DNA from: a virus
Length of the DNA: 64,000 nt
Strand: one strand, 5' to 3'
IMG/VR virus record: IMGVR_UViG_3300021505_000001
Coordinates: 1 to 64,000 of that record
Below are positions 42,704-52,311 of this stretch, piece after piece. Each line of letters opens with the position of its first letter. The first letter of the stretch is position 1. The translations under genes and the position numbers were made by a program. Below the pieces are notes generated by a model that saw only the letters and a program-made list of their open reading frames with translations, made no database searches and was not told the DNA's origin.

Positions 42704-44179
42704 CTACCGTAATATTTCAAATAAAATCCAACTTTGTTCTACACCAACATGAGGGCTTTGATAGTCATCACTACCCCGAAAGACAAGTTCTATGTAATCA
42801 TTTTGTGCTAATTGAATGTAAGTATATGGTATACAACTATTAGCATGTTTAGAATAAATGTAGCCTCTTGTATAAGCTCCAGACATAGTATAATTTAAGA
42901 TAGCACTGCCATTTAATCTTAAAGCAGCTTGCATTGTGTTTCTTGTATTATCACCTGAATCAAGATAATAGAAAATATTATAACATACTAAGCATTGTAA
43001 ATTAGAATTAGCATATAAACGATTGCCAGAACGAGTTATTTGAGAAGCAACAAGTATATTTTTATTAAGATTTAATACTTGCCATGTAGAATTTGATGTT
43101 ATAGTTTGGTCTCCAGATGCACCATACATTATGCGTGGTCTTTCAGTAAAAGAAACTGTAGCAATTCCTCCACCACTATCAGAAGCTTCTATTGGATATA
43201 TAAAATCTAAAGATGTATGAGGTGTGTTTGATATTAGTGAATTATCATCTCTAACTTGAATTGAACTTCCTGAACCGTCAGTACCTTTTTGAGACATTAA
43301 ATCCCAATAATTTGTGTCTGTTGGTGGTTGATAAGCTGTAGTGTTTTGTATACAAACATATGAGGAGCCTTGATATTCTACGGCTTGATTAGTTAAATAA
43401 TTTCTTGTAGAATTCCAAGTACCCTCCCATGTAATATCTCCATCTGCTCCTGGAGGACCTGGTGGTCCTTGTGCCCCAGGACCGCCTACTAATTCTACAA
43501 TTGTAAAAGAAAATGTTCCTGTACTATTGTCAGACATTGTTTTAATAGTTGAATTTCCAACATAACGTCTGGCTCTAACACGAAAACTCTCAATATTTTT
43601 ACAATCTATTATAAAAGAACATGCCCCACCAGTTTCACCTACATTATATTGTCTGTGATAAGTATAAATTAAGCTTCCAGGAACATTATTCCAATCTTGA
43701 CCATTATAATATTGAACAAAAGTCCTTGCACCGCTTCTTGATGTTCCAGAAGTACAATCATATAAAGGTGTTACGATTATTAAACATAATTTATCAGTGG
43801 AAATATTAATATTTCCACTGTTAGTATCTAAATTATCTATAATATTATCATTATAACCTATAGTATCAAAAATAATGGATACATCTGAAGAACCAAGTGT
43901 TGTTTGTGTTGCTTTTATATAACAATAGGCAGATTTAAAAGTAGTTTCATATGGTTCCCAAGCACTATCTGTTTCAGGATTATTTGTAAAAACTCCTTTG
44001 TTATTTGGTGTACTTGTATGTCCAGATTTAACAATATAAAGAAATCCTTTCCATAATACAATCTCTCCTGCAACATATGTTTTGGTTTCATCGAAGAGAC
44101 CATATCCAGGGAACATATCTGAGCCAAGATTATAATCTTTCATATTTTGGTTAGAGGCAGTATAAAAACTATTACTCAT
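42704..44179 (-). CDS. Tail-fibre protein with collagen-like segment
   Basis: A 491-residue fibre. Residues ~26-80 (GLFDETKTYVAGEIVLWKGF ...) match the N-terminal module of the fibre at 41086. A short collagen-like Gly-X-Y stretch (GPGAQGPPGPPGADG) lies at ~233-247, followed by a second carbohydrate-binding-like module (ITWEGTWNSTRNYLTNQAV). The C-terminal ~140 residues (NDYIELVFRG, HVGVEQSWILFEILR) resemble a C1q/TNF-like jelly-roll trimer head. It is probably a trimeric receptor-binding fibre. The ATG at 44179 follows AGGGAA. Confidence 0.75.
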   Translation of the reverse strand: MSNSFYTASNQNMKDYNLGSDMFPGYGLFDETKTYVAGEIVLWKGFLYIVKSGHTSTPNNKGVFTNNPETDSAWEPYETTFKSAYCYIKATQTTLGSSDVSIIFDTIGYNDNIIDNLDTNSGNINISTDKLCLIIVTPLYDCTSGTSRSGARTFVQYYNGQDWNNVPGSLIYTYHRQYNVGETGGACSFIIDCKNIESFRVRARRYVGNSTIKTMSDNSTGTFSFTIVELVGGPGAQGPPGPPGADGDITWEGTWNSTRNYLTNQAVEYQGSSYVCIQNTTAYQPPTDTNYWDLMSQKGTDGSGSSIQVRDDNSLISNTPHTSLDFIYPIEASDSGGGIATVSFTERPRIMYGASGDQTITSNSTWQVLNLNKNILVASQITRSGNRLYANSNLQCLVCYNIFYYLDSGDNTRNTMQAALRLNGSAILNYTMSGAYTRGYIYSKHANSCIPYTYIQLAQNDYIELVFRGSDDYQSPHVGVEQSWILFEILR

Positions 44180-44258
44180 AATTCAATGTTCCCTGTATTC
44201 ATTAAAGAAGTATAGCTTTTGTTTTTTATGATATGTTTTAAAAATGATAAATTAATAA

Positions 44259-45005
44259 CTAGTTACTATAGTAGTATCTAACTATTAGTTTATCATTTTC
44301 TTGAAGTTGTGTTAGCCCAGAAGCAGTAAAATTTATATGGTTTCCTGAAATAGTATAATCTCCATCTGTAGCATCCTCATCTAATACAATACCATTCAAA
44401 ATAACAAAAACGTGTTTGTCAGAAGAAGGTGTTTGTGAAAGCACAACATATCCATTGTTTATATCTGTATTTGTAAGAATGAATCTATCTGTTTGTTTTG
44501 TAGGTTTTTCTGGAAAACCAAAAGTTCCTATATATCGATAAGCTTTTATTTTGAATGGGGGTGTCCACCCATAAGAGGAGGGATTGTTTTCAAAAATTAA
44601 AACACCTGTTTCATAAAAGAAAAACCAATTAGAAGCATCTGTTGTTGGTATTTCATTGTTATTACTATCAAAAATACGAACTGTGTAGTCTTGACCAAAT
44701 CTAGGGTGTATGAAATGTGTTAATTGCTGTGAACTTATATCACCAGGTGTCTGTTTTGCTTTCCAGCAACGTTCATTTATTACAGTATTATCGAGAGTTA
44801 ATGTTAAGGTATCATAAACTTCAATTACAGATGTTGATGAAGAAGGTGGTGTTGCTATTATATCATCAGTATAAATCTCCGAATTATGAAGATAGGTTGT
44901 AGTAAGAACAAATTCTTCATACCATTTCTTATTAATATCTGTTTCTTCATGTCCTAAAAGAGATTTAAATACCAAATCTAATTTTTGTTGATCAGTTAAT
45001 GGCAT
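44259..45005 (-). CDS. Short tail-fibre protein, paralogue of the next fibre's N terminus
   Basis: A 248-residue protein. Its N terminus (MPLTDQQKLDLVFKSLLG, then KWYEEFVLTTTYLHNSEIY) matches the start of the 977-residue fibre at 45072 (MPLSQQTKTDLVFKKIKG), and both continue with HPRFGQDYTVRIF/PPRFDQTYTVRIF and NPSSYGWTPPF-type strands. It is thus a short paralogue sharing a ~200-residue attachment-like domain. The start at 45005 is supported by this match. Confidence 0.72.
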   Translation of the reverse strand: MPLTDQQKLDLVFKSLLGHEETDINKKWYEEFVLTTTYLHNSEIYTDDIIATPPSSSTSVIEVYDTLTLTLDNTVINERCWKAKQTPGDISSQQLTHFIHPRFGQDYTVRIFDSNNNEIPTTDASNWFFFYETGVLIFENNPSSYGWTPPFKIKAYRYIGTFGFPEKPTKQTDRFILTNTDINNGYVVLSQTPSSDKHVFVILNGIVLDEDATDGDYTISGNHINFTASGLTQLQENDKLIVRYYYSN

Positions 45006-45020
45006 TTGTTTTCTCTATTT

Positions 45021-45049
45021 AAATTGGGGGGTATAAAACCCCCCAATTT
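45021..45049 (-). terminator. Strong hairpin between two fibre genes
   Basis: AAATTGGGGGG and CCCCCCAATTT form a perfect 11-bp stem with a 7-base loop. It lies just after the stop of the 977-residue fibre. The following leftward bases (AAATAGAG) lack a U run, so termination may be partial. Confidence 0.6.
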
Positions 45050-45071
45050 ATTTACATATATTAACTTTTAA

Positions 45072-48005
45072 TTACCATCCAATTTCAGCAATCCTTGTAA
45101 TTGAATTTGAATTATTTGCAAGAGTAATTCTTACAAAGTAACGATACCCACTATTAGCAGTGGATAATGTTCCCGCTGTCCAATTTATAATTAAAGAGTT
45201 ACCTGATTGTGAATGACCTGTCATTGCTCCGTCACCATCGGTTCCAGAGAATATAGCGGCGTTATAATCTTTACCTAAATCGAGCCATCCACTTTGAGAA
45301 GGCAGTTTAATTTCAACTTTAACATTTCCATTTGAGATAGCACTCCATGTAATATTATCAAGCTGTAATTGCCCTGAATTATGGGGTGTACTAGCTTGAT
45401 ACATTGATCTATAGTATACCTGATCTCCAGAGAATGTAGAGTAATCTAAACTTGAATTTTGATCTGGATTAGGATAAGTTGAGCTATTCCCACTAGGATA
45501 TACTAATGAACCATTAAATACTTGAGCATCACCATTACTTAAAAGTGCTGTACTATCCCATTGGCCAGTTAAGCTTCCACTTGCATTATCAAAGTTATAA
45601 GAAGAAGGAAGTCTCCTATTTTCATCTTGAAAAATATCATTCAATTCTGTTGAAACATTTCCGTAAGTATTTATTAATCGTGTTTCTGCATTAATACTAC
45701 TAATTCCTTCTCCCCAAGGATCGTAAGGAGTTGTTTCAATACTACCATCGGTTGTTGATACATTACTTTGATTTAAAACTAGTGTTTTAGTTGCGGAAAA
45801 GAGGTCATCATATTGAGGTGGAATAGAAATATTTGCATCATCCCAAATATCTAAGGTAATTGTTCCACCAGGCATACTTATTTCTATTAAATCATTTTCA
45901 ATATATGTATATTCAAATAAGTAGTCAGCACTAACAGTAATATCAAATTCTGTGTTCAGTCCATAAAATTTGACACCTGAGAGGTACTTAAAATTAACTG
46001 TTGCACCTTCAACTGCATTAACATCACCTATTGAGGGTCTTGATGATTCATTATCAACAAATAATGTAGTAGTATTTGTAGCTTCACTTTCATGTTCAAG
46101 GCGTATTTGATGATCACCTACACTTAAGTTACTATTTCCATAGGTTGTTCCAAAACGAACTTCCGCATTACCTTTTTGCCACATTGGAAAGTCATTATAC
46201 TTACCAACGGATGTAACATTTATATACCCAGCCGAAGAAGCTGCTGGTGTATAAGATTGATTCCCGTCTCTTTCAGACTCATTAAAGTAGGACTCTAAAT
46301 CAAAATCATCCATTTGATTATCATCTAAGAAGATTGCCAAACTTCCGGTATCTGCTTGATGAAATTTTGTTGATGGATCGGGTGTAGTCCCTATAAAAGA
46401 AGTATCTCTTGTTATAAAAGAGGTAGAATCTCCTGGATTGAGGTATCCGTTTGTTGGTACACCATCAGAAATTTTACCTGATGTAAATGTAGTACTCCAA
46501 TTTATATCTCCTTCTAAAGGTTCAGCATCATCAGGGGCTAAGTATTTAAGAACTTCATTAATATCGTCAACAGCATCATTTACTTGTGTTGAAGAATTAA
46601 GTCCAAGAAGTCCATCAGTATAAGTACCGTCAGTTGGAACCCCAAGAGGTCCAAGTCCACCACCAAGTGAGAGTGTATAGATTGGACGAACATCTTCTAC
46701 TGTAGAAACGGTATTACTGGCATCTGTAGAAAATCTATATAATGCTTGTCCTGTAAGAGGAGCTGTTTGAGGTGATGCTCCAGAGCTATAGTTAATACTA
46801 CCATTGTTCAAATCAACATATACCATATAATAGGTACTTGCTGTTTGAGACATAGTAAGTGTAGTACTTGTTGTTTTATCACCATCTTTATTGTAAACAC
46901 CTGCACCTACAGTTAAATTGATATTAGTACCGTCAGCAGTGAAAGCTGTAAGCGCAAAATCAATACCTTTAACAGCTCTTGGATCGTCTGTTCGTACTGC
47001 TTCATTTGCAGATGTTTCATTATCTTCACCTAACTTTACTTTACCACCTTGAGTAGTGGTAGCATAAGGTATATCACCTACAATTTGATCAGATGGGAAT
47101 ACAGCATTATCATCAAAAGTTGGCCAATCATTAAATTCCAGAACTTCATAGTATCCCCATATAATATTTGTATTGCTAGGGAAGGCATAGTTTGTTTCGG
47201 TTCCATCTTCTTCAATATAGTAAAAATATAAAGTCCAAGTTCCACCTGATTCGGTAAGACGTCCAAAAACTTTATTTCCATCAGTAGTGAGTACTTCATC
47301 TCTATCAGGATATGTAAGAACAGGACACCTATTATATGGGGTTGTAGTAACAACACCTACAGTTGTTTCATTACCACCAGGTGTTTTTCCACTCATATCA
47401 GAAGTAACATCAACACTATTGTTTCCACCAGTTACAGCAACTGAATTAGCTTCCTTAAGGAAAGCCATTTTTTTGTCAACTGAGGCAGCTGAAGTTTCTA
47501 CTGTTTCACCAATGTAGCGGTAAACTCGTATATGGAACGGTGTTGTGAGTCCTGATGCTTCTGGATCATTTTCAAACATCAACACACCGTTTTCATAATC
47601 AAAGAACCAATTTGTAGGATGTGCTGTAGGAACTTCCTTATTTGTATCTATATTTCCTGAACCATCATCTTCAAATATACGTACAGTATAAGTTTGATCA
47701 AATCTTGGTGGTATGAAACCCTTTAACTGAGTTGAAATATCATTAGGAGTAGAACAAGCTAACCAACCTTTATGATCTGCAACAGTTATATCTTCTGTAA
47801 GTTTTAAATCTGCATAATACTGTACAACACTTGTAGTAACTCCTGGAGCAGGAGTTGGTACAGTTTCCGACCAAACTTCGCCTGCATGCAGGTAAGTTAA
47901 GGCACCAGGGAACTCCTCATAAAAAGCTTTATCTAAGCTAGTGACCCTGCGTCCCTTTATCTTTTTAAAGACAAGATCAGTTTTTGTTTGTTGTGATAAT
48001 GGCAT
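45072..48005 (-). CDS. Long tail fibre (977 residues)
   Basis: A large virion fibre. Residues 1-~190 match the short fibre at 44259; a central part (TTTQGGKVKLGEDNET, then NLTVGAGVYNKDG ...) is typical of phage fibre shafts; and the last ~530 residues match the whole 542-residue fibre at 48124. The start at 48005 is preferred over an upstream in-frame codon at 48059 because AAGGAGG lies 9 bases ahead and the N terminus then aligns with its paralogue. A TATAAATA late promoter is at 48082-48075. The protein is a likely receptor-binding fibre. Confidence 0.8.
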   Translation of the reverse strand: MPLSQQTKTDLVFKKIKGRRVTSLDKAFYEEFPGALTYLHAGEVWSETVPTPAPGVTTSVVQYYADLKLTEDITVADHKGWLACSTPNDISTQLKGFIPPRFDQTYTVRIFEDDGSGNIDTNKEVPTAHPTNWFFDYENGVLMFENDPEASGLTTPFHIRVYRYIGETVETSAASVDKKMAFLKEANSVAVTGGNNSVDVTSDMSGKTPGGNETTVGVVTTTPYNRCPVLTYPDRDEVLTTDGNKVFGRLTESGGTWTLYFYYIEEDGTETNYAFPSNTNIIWGYYEVLEFNDWPTFDDNAVFPSDQIVGDIPYATTTQGGKVKLGEDNETSANEAVRTDDPRAVKGIDFALTAFTADGTNINLTVGAGVYNKDGDKTTSTTLTMSQTASTYYMVYVDLNNGSINYSSGASPQTAPLTGQALYRFSTDASNTVSTVEDVRPIYTLSLGGGLGPLGVPTDGTYTDGLLGLNSSTQVNDAVDDINEVLKYLAPDDAEPLEGDINWSTTFTSGKISDGVPTNGYLNPGDSTSFITRDTSFIGTTPDPSTKFHQADTGSLAIFLDDNQMDDFDLESYFNESERDGNQSYTPAASSAGYINVTSVGKYNDFPMWQKGNAEVRFGTTYGNSNLSVGDHQIRLEHESEATNTTTLFVDNESSRPSIGDVNAVEGATVNFKYLSGVKFYGLNTEFDITVSADYLFEYTYIENDLIEISMPGGTITLDIWDDANISIPPQYDDLFSATKTLVLNQSNVSTTDGSIETTPYDPWGEGISSINAETRLINTYGNVSTELNDIFQDENRRLPSSYNFDNASGSLTGQWDSTALLSNGDAQVFNGSLVYPSGNSSTYPNPDQNSSLDYSTFSGDQVYYRSMYQASTPHNSGQLQLDNITWSAISNGNVKVEIKLPSQSGWLDLGKDYNAAIFSGTDGDGAMTGHSQSGNSLIINWTAGTLSTANSGYRYFVRITLANNSNSITRIAEIGW

Positions 48006-48074
48006 TTCTAAATCCTCCTTATTATTGTTGTTTGAAGTAAATATAGTTAGTATAGGCATTTTATATAACCTTCC

Positions 48075-48082
48075 TATTTATA
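48075..48082 (-). promoter_or_regulatory. T4-type late promoter TATAAATA
   Basis: The reverse strand reads TATAAATA at 48082-48075, about 70 bases before the corrected start of the long fibre (48005). Transcription would start near 48064. Confidence 0.6.
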
Positions 48083-48123
48083 AACATTTAAATTATTTAA
48101 ATGTTTTATTTGTAGAATGTTAA

Positions 48124-49752
48124 TTATTCGAAGTCCCATATTTCCGTAATATTTTTTGTTGAATTTATTAATGTTATTCTGAGAATATACATATTCCCTG
48201 AAGAGGCTGTTGAAAAAGTACCTGAAGTCCAATTTATAGTTAATACATCTCCTGATTGTGAATGACCTGTCATCGCACCGTCATCATCAGCTCCAGTAAA
48301 TATAGCAGCATTATAATCTTTACTTAAATCAAGCCATCCAGTCTGTGAAGGTAATTTCAGATGAATATTTAAATTACTCCCTAAATCACTCCATAAAATT
48401 CCTTTTATACGTAGTTGACCAGAATTATGAGGGTTTCCTGAATCACGAAAAGCTCTAAAATATAATTGATCACCAGTAAATGTAGAGTAGTTTGTTCCTG
48501 CTTGTTGTGGTGAAGGCTCCCATCCATTTGTAAAATCAATTGATGGATATACTAATCTATTTACATATACCTGAGCATTTCCGTTAACTAATACTTGAGA
48601 TGAATCCCATTGTCCTATTATAGAAGAAGGAATAGAGGAATAATCTCCATATGGGAGACGATAAGTTTCATCAACAAAATATTCATGAGTATCAGTTGAA
48701 ATACTGTTATAAGTATTCCATAAACAATAACTACGTGTTATTGAAGATGAAACCCCCCATCCTATTGGGTCCCGTGCTTGGGAAGTAAAAGTAATACTAT
48801 CTCCTGCTCCAATTCTATTACACTGTAAATTGTTTGTATAATTCCACGCATCATTATAATCTGGTGGTGTAGAATATCCACTGGAATGTGTATCATTCCA
48901 GGCTATATTCATATTGTTATGTACTGATGAATAGAATCTTACAGGCAAAGATACATAAGTTTTATCAAAAACTCCAACTACAGATATATCTATCCCCCAT
49001 GAAGTATTTATATCATAGTATTCAATTCCAGACATGAATATTGTACTTTCAGAATTAAGTGTTGCCATAAAACCATCTATTGAGGGTCTTCCTGAATCAT
49101 CAAAAAACAAATTATATGTTGGAGATGAATCATTAGTAGAATCATATGAATGATTTACTCTTATGGAATTCTCACCAACATTAATATCTCCTGATGTTAA
49201 GGAAAAAGAGGCGTTTCCTTTTTGATAAGCAGGAAAATTGTTAAACCAACCTACAGATGTAATAGTTATTCTATTCCCAGAAGATGAAGCTGGTGGATAG
49301 GATTGGTTTCCATTCTTTTCTGATTCATTAAAATGAGAAGCTAAATCAAAACTATCTATAGATGTTCCATTAGTATATACTTCTAAAATACCTTTATCTG
49401 CATTTGAAAAACGAATGTTTGGTTCTGATGTACTAAAATGTATATTTGCTGTAGTAACTATGGTATTTATATACTCCCCAGCACTAAAAGTATTTAAACT
49501 TGAGTGATTTGCTACATAACCACTATAAAATGTTGTTGAGAATGTAATATCATTTAAAGGAGAGGGTGGGTCTGGTAAGAGATAAGCAAGAGTTTCATTA
49601 AGTTTATCTAAAGCATCAGGATGTGAATCATTAGGAGAAATATTTGCAGCTCCATCCTCCCATGAACCATCAGAAGGGGTTCCTATATTTCCACTACTAG
49701 AACTTTCATAATAATCAGGCTTGCCTGTTAAAGGATTATATTTATAAGACAT
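48124..49752 (-). CDS. Tail fibre (542 residues), paralogue of the long fibre's C-terminal half
   Basis: A beta-rich fibre starting YKYNPLTGKPDY, an opening common to phage fibre proteins. From ~residue 20 to the end it aligns with the C-terminal half of the 977-residue fibre, e.g. SFDLASHFNESEKNGNQSY with DDFDLESYFNESERDGNQSY, and GWLDLSKDYNAAIF with GWLDLGKDYNAAIF. The strongest identity is near the C terminus. Tandem duplication of an adhesin is the simplest explanation. GGAG precedes the ATG at 49752. Confidence 0.8.
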   Translation of the reverse strand: MSYKYNPLTGKPDYYESSSSGNIGTPSDGSWEDGAANISPNDSHPDALDKLNETLAYLLPDPPSPLNDITFSTTFYSGYVANHSSLNTFSAGEYINTIVTTANIHFSTSEPNIRFSNADKGILEVYTNGTSIDSFDLASHFNESEKNGNQSYPPASSSGNRITITSVGWFNNFPAYQKGNASFSLTSGDINVGENSIRVNHSYDSTNDSSPTYNLFFDDSGRPSIDGFMATLNSESTIFMSGIEYYDINTSWGIDISVVGVFDKTYVSLPVRFYSSVHNNMNIAWNDTHSSGYSTPPDYNDAWNYTNNLQCNRIGAGDSITFTSQARDPIGWGVSSSITRSYCLWNTYNSISTDTHEYFVDETYRLPYGDYSSIPSSIIGQWDSSQVLVNGNAQVYVNRLVYPSIDFTNGWEPSPQQAGTNYSTFTGDQLYFRAFRDSGNPHNSGQLRIKGILWSDLGSNLNIHLKLPSQTGWLDLSKDYNAAIFTGADDDGAMTGHSQSGDVLTINWTSGTFSTASSGNMYILRITLINSTKNITEIWDFE

Positions 49753-49851
49753 TATGAATCACACTCCATTTTATAGTTTATCTAATGTTTTTACAAAGGA
49801 TAAATTATAATTTAAAAGAATTAATTTATTTTTCTGTTTAAAAGAAAAAAA

Positions 49852-49878
49852 GGAATAGAATTAAATAAATTCTATTCC
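49852..49878 (-). terminator. Intrinsic terminator (leftward)
   Basis: GGAATAGAATT and AATTCTATTCC form an 11-bp stem; the leftward transcript continues with TTTTTTTCTTTT. It ends the 69-residue gene at 49920-50129 before the fibre gene. Confidence 0.88.
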
Positions 49879-49919
49879 TTTAAATTTATTCATCTTTAAA
49901 TTATGGATGAATTATGGTA

Positions 49920-50129
49920 TTATACTTCAAGTGATGTTTCACCATATTTAATTGATAAAGTATTATCATCTGTGATTGTTACACGAATATTTTGAGAACC
50001 ATCGAGAACATTTGCAAGGTCTGATGCATTATCTATATTAATTGGTTCTATTTCAAATATGTAACTCTCAGCATTTGGTGGATAATTAATAACTATTGTT
50101 CCTTTGGTTGGTCCATTTGTTCTTGCCAT
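49920..50129 (-). CDS. Small virion-associated hypothetical protein
   Basis: A 69-residue beta-rich protein (GTIVINYPPNAESYIFEIEP ...) with a strong AAGGAGG site before the ATG at 50129 and its own terminator. Composition and position at the head of the leftward fibre block suggest a small structural or decoration protein, perhaps abundant. Not recognised. Confidence 0.65.
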   Translation of the reverse strand: MARTNGPTKGTIVINYPPNAESYIFEIEPINIDNASDLANVLDGSQNIRVTITDDNTLSIKYGETSLEV

Positions 50130-50272
50130 TCTATTTCCTCCTTAGATTTTTAAGTACTTATATGTTTCAATTTGCTTAATGTTTTAAGGTTGTAAAAAAT
50201 AATTCTTTAAATAATAATAAAAACATAGTATCCTTACTATAGAAATGTTTTGTTATAACATGGAGATTTAAT

Positions 50273-51211
50273 ATGGAAAAAAGATTGAATCGTTTATGGG
50301 GATGTATTGTTGGTGGAGCTATAGGTGATGCTCTTGGTATTTATAATGAATTTTCTAATATATATGATAGTTCATTTGAAAAAGTGGATACCTACAAAAG
50401 TGGTGGTAAACACAATGTTCCAGCAGGAACATGGTCTGATGATACATCGATGTCTTTATGTACTATACAAAGTCTCATTGAAAAGGAACGATTTGATCCA
50501 GAAGATATTAAAAACAAATTCTTACAATGGTATAGAAGGGGAGATTTTTCATGTAATGGAAAATGTTTTGATATTGGAGTAACTACTCGTAAAGCTATTC
50601 AGGAGTATGAATCTAACCATGTAATATTTAGTACAAAGGACAATATTCTTGAATCAGGTGATGGTTCTTTGATGAGAATTTATCCATTGGCTTTATTTTA
50701 TCATGATAAAGAAGATTTATTTGAGAAAGTTATAATTATGGGGTCTAAACTAACCCATAGTAGTCCATTAGCTGTATATGCCTGTGTTGTATTTTCATAT
50801 TATCTTAAAGCTATTCTTGAAGGGGTTCCTAAAGATATTATAGCGAAGCCATATTTTAAAACAAAAGATGTTAAATGGAAAAAAGGTGAACTCCCTCAAC
50901 AGATTGAAAATATTGTAAAAGGTGGTTGGCAAATAGGAGTAACCCTTAATAATGTGTCTCCTTATTGTGTAGATATATTATCTGTAGTGTTGTACGAATT
51001 CTTTACAAAGAATTCTTTTAAAGAAGGGATGGTATCAATTATAAATAAAGGTGGTGATACAGATACACTTGGGGCTATCTATGGAAATATAGCGGGTTGT
51101 TATTATGGACTTACGAGTATTCCTTCAGAATGGATATATGGTTTACGTAATACTAGAGATATACTGTTAACGGCTGTACCTTTTATAAGAATGATTGTTG
51201 GAGAGTTTTAA
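50273..51211 (+). CDS. ADP-ribosylglycohydrolase (DraG/ARH family)
   Basis: A 312-residue enzyme that removes ADP-ribose from proteins or from ADP-ribose derivatives. Signatures: GCIVGGAIGDALG (10-22), the metal-binding GTWSDDTSM (52-60; D56, D57), GDGSLMRIYP (~125) and the second metal loop GGDTDTLGAIYGNIAG (~262-277). Length is typical for the family (~300). GGAG precedes the ATG at 50273. It starts a rightward operon whose next gene is the N-terminal SbcC half. It may reverse the modification by the phage's own ART (14275) or host/defence ADP-ribosylation. Confidence 0.92.
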   Translation: MEKRLNRLWGCIVGGAIGDALGIYNEFSNIYDSSFEKVDTYKSGGKHNVPAGTWSDDTSMSLCTIQSLIEKERFDPEDIKNKFLQWYRRGDFSCNGKCFDIGVTTRKAIQEYESNHVIFSTKDNILESGDGSLMRIYPLALFYHDKEDLFEKVIIMGSKLTHSSPLAVYACVVFSYYLKAILEGVPKDIIAKPYFKTKDVKWKKGELPQQIENIVKGGWQIGVTLNNVSPYCVDILSVVLYEFFTKNSFKEGMVSIINKGGDTDTLGAIYGNIAGCYYGLTSIPSEWIYGLRNTRDILLTAVPFIRMIVGEF

Positions 51212-51212
51212 T

Positions 51213-52304
51213 ATGTTTAAAAAAATACAAATACAAAATTTTCAGGCTCATCAGAATACTATCATAGACCTCACAGATAATGTAAATGTTATATCAGGTC
51301 CTTCTGATTCAGGAAAATCAGCTATTATCAGAGCATTGAAATGGCTTTGTTTTAATAGAGCTAGGGGAGAGTATTTATCTGATTTTGTTGATAAATCAGC
51401 AACAGTATCTGTAAAGGTTTGGTTGGATTCAGGACAGATAATTGAACGCTTTAGAAATAAAAATAATAATGGATACCGAATATGGGATTCTGAAAAGTCT
51501 GATAAATATGAAGAATTTAAAGCCATAAGACAAGATGTTCCAAAAGAAGTAAGAAAATTGTTACAAATAGATGATGTAAACTTTCAGGAACAAATTTTGA
51601 ATCCTTATTTTATGTTGGAAGATACTCCAGGACAAATCACTAAACGTTTTAATAAATTAGGTGGTTTGGAAACAATGGATTTAGCCATTACAATGGCAAA
51701 TCGTTTGGTGTTAAAGAAACGCAAGAAACTTGAAGTATTAAGAGACGAGCTTGATTCTGTAAATCAAGATATAGAAAGAACTGAATGGGTACTGAAAATA
51801 AAAGATGAAATAGAAGAAGTTGAAAATTTAAGAAATGAGATTGATTCTATAGTTAAGATAATACAAACAGCAGAAATTTTATCCTCCCGTTTGGAAAGCA
51901 TTGAAAGTAAACTTTATAAACTGAAAGGCATCGATAAAATAAAAAAGGAGATTGAGGTAATAGATGAAATAAACTTTAAGGTGAACAAGTTTAATTCTAT
52001 AATAGAAAGAATAGATTATTTTATTTCAAGTTTAATAAAACTTACAGATAAAATAACACAGAATAAGAAATTTCTGAAAGTAAAGTCAAACATAGAAAAA
52101 CTAATTGAAACTTATAAAGAAATAAATGACTTAGAAGTTTCAATAGATAGGATATCAGGATATATCCAAAAGTTTAATGATGTACGTGGTAGGTTAAGAA
52201 CAACAAAGCAGGAACTTATTGGCAGAAGAAAGGAATATGAAAATCTATTAAATGTTATTGGGGTTTGTCCTTTATGTAATAGTGTTTTAACACAGAAAGG
52301 ATAG
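51213..52304 (+). CDS. N-terminal half of SbcC/Rad50-type ATPase, ending at the zinc hook
   Basis: A 363-residue protein. It opens with the Rad50/SbcC/RecF fold (KKIQIQNFQAH), Walker A GPSDSGKSA (29-37), and a Q-loop-like segment near 120-125 (NFQEQIL). Residues ~155-345 are coiled coil. It ends with CPLC (352-355), the Rad50 zinc hook, just 8 residues before the stop. There is no signature motif or Walker B; these are on the protein at 17256-17870. The ATG at 51213 is chosen because GGAG is 9 bases upstream; an in-frame TTG at 51195 is possible. Confidence 0.82.
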   Translation: MFKKIQIQNFQAHQNTIIDLTDNVNVISGPSDSGKSAIIRALKWLCFNRARGEYLSDFVDKSATVSVKVWLDSGQIIERFRNKNNNGYRIWDSEKSDKYEEFKAIRQDVPKEVRKLLQIDDVNFQEQILNPYFMLEDTPGQITKRFNKLGGLETMDLAITMANRLVLKKRKKLEVLRDELDSVNQDIERTEWVLKIKDEIEEVENLRNEIDSIVKIIQTAEILSSRLESIESKLYKLKGIDKIKKEIEVIDEINFKVNKFNSIIERIDYFISSLIKLTDKITQNKKFLKVKSNIEKLIETYKEINDLEVSIDRISGYIQKFNDVRGRLRTTKQELIGRRKEYENLLNVIGVCPLCNSVLTQKG

Positions 52305-52311
52305 GTTTATT

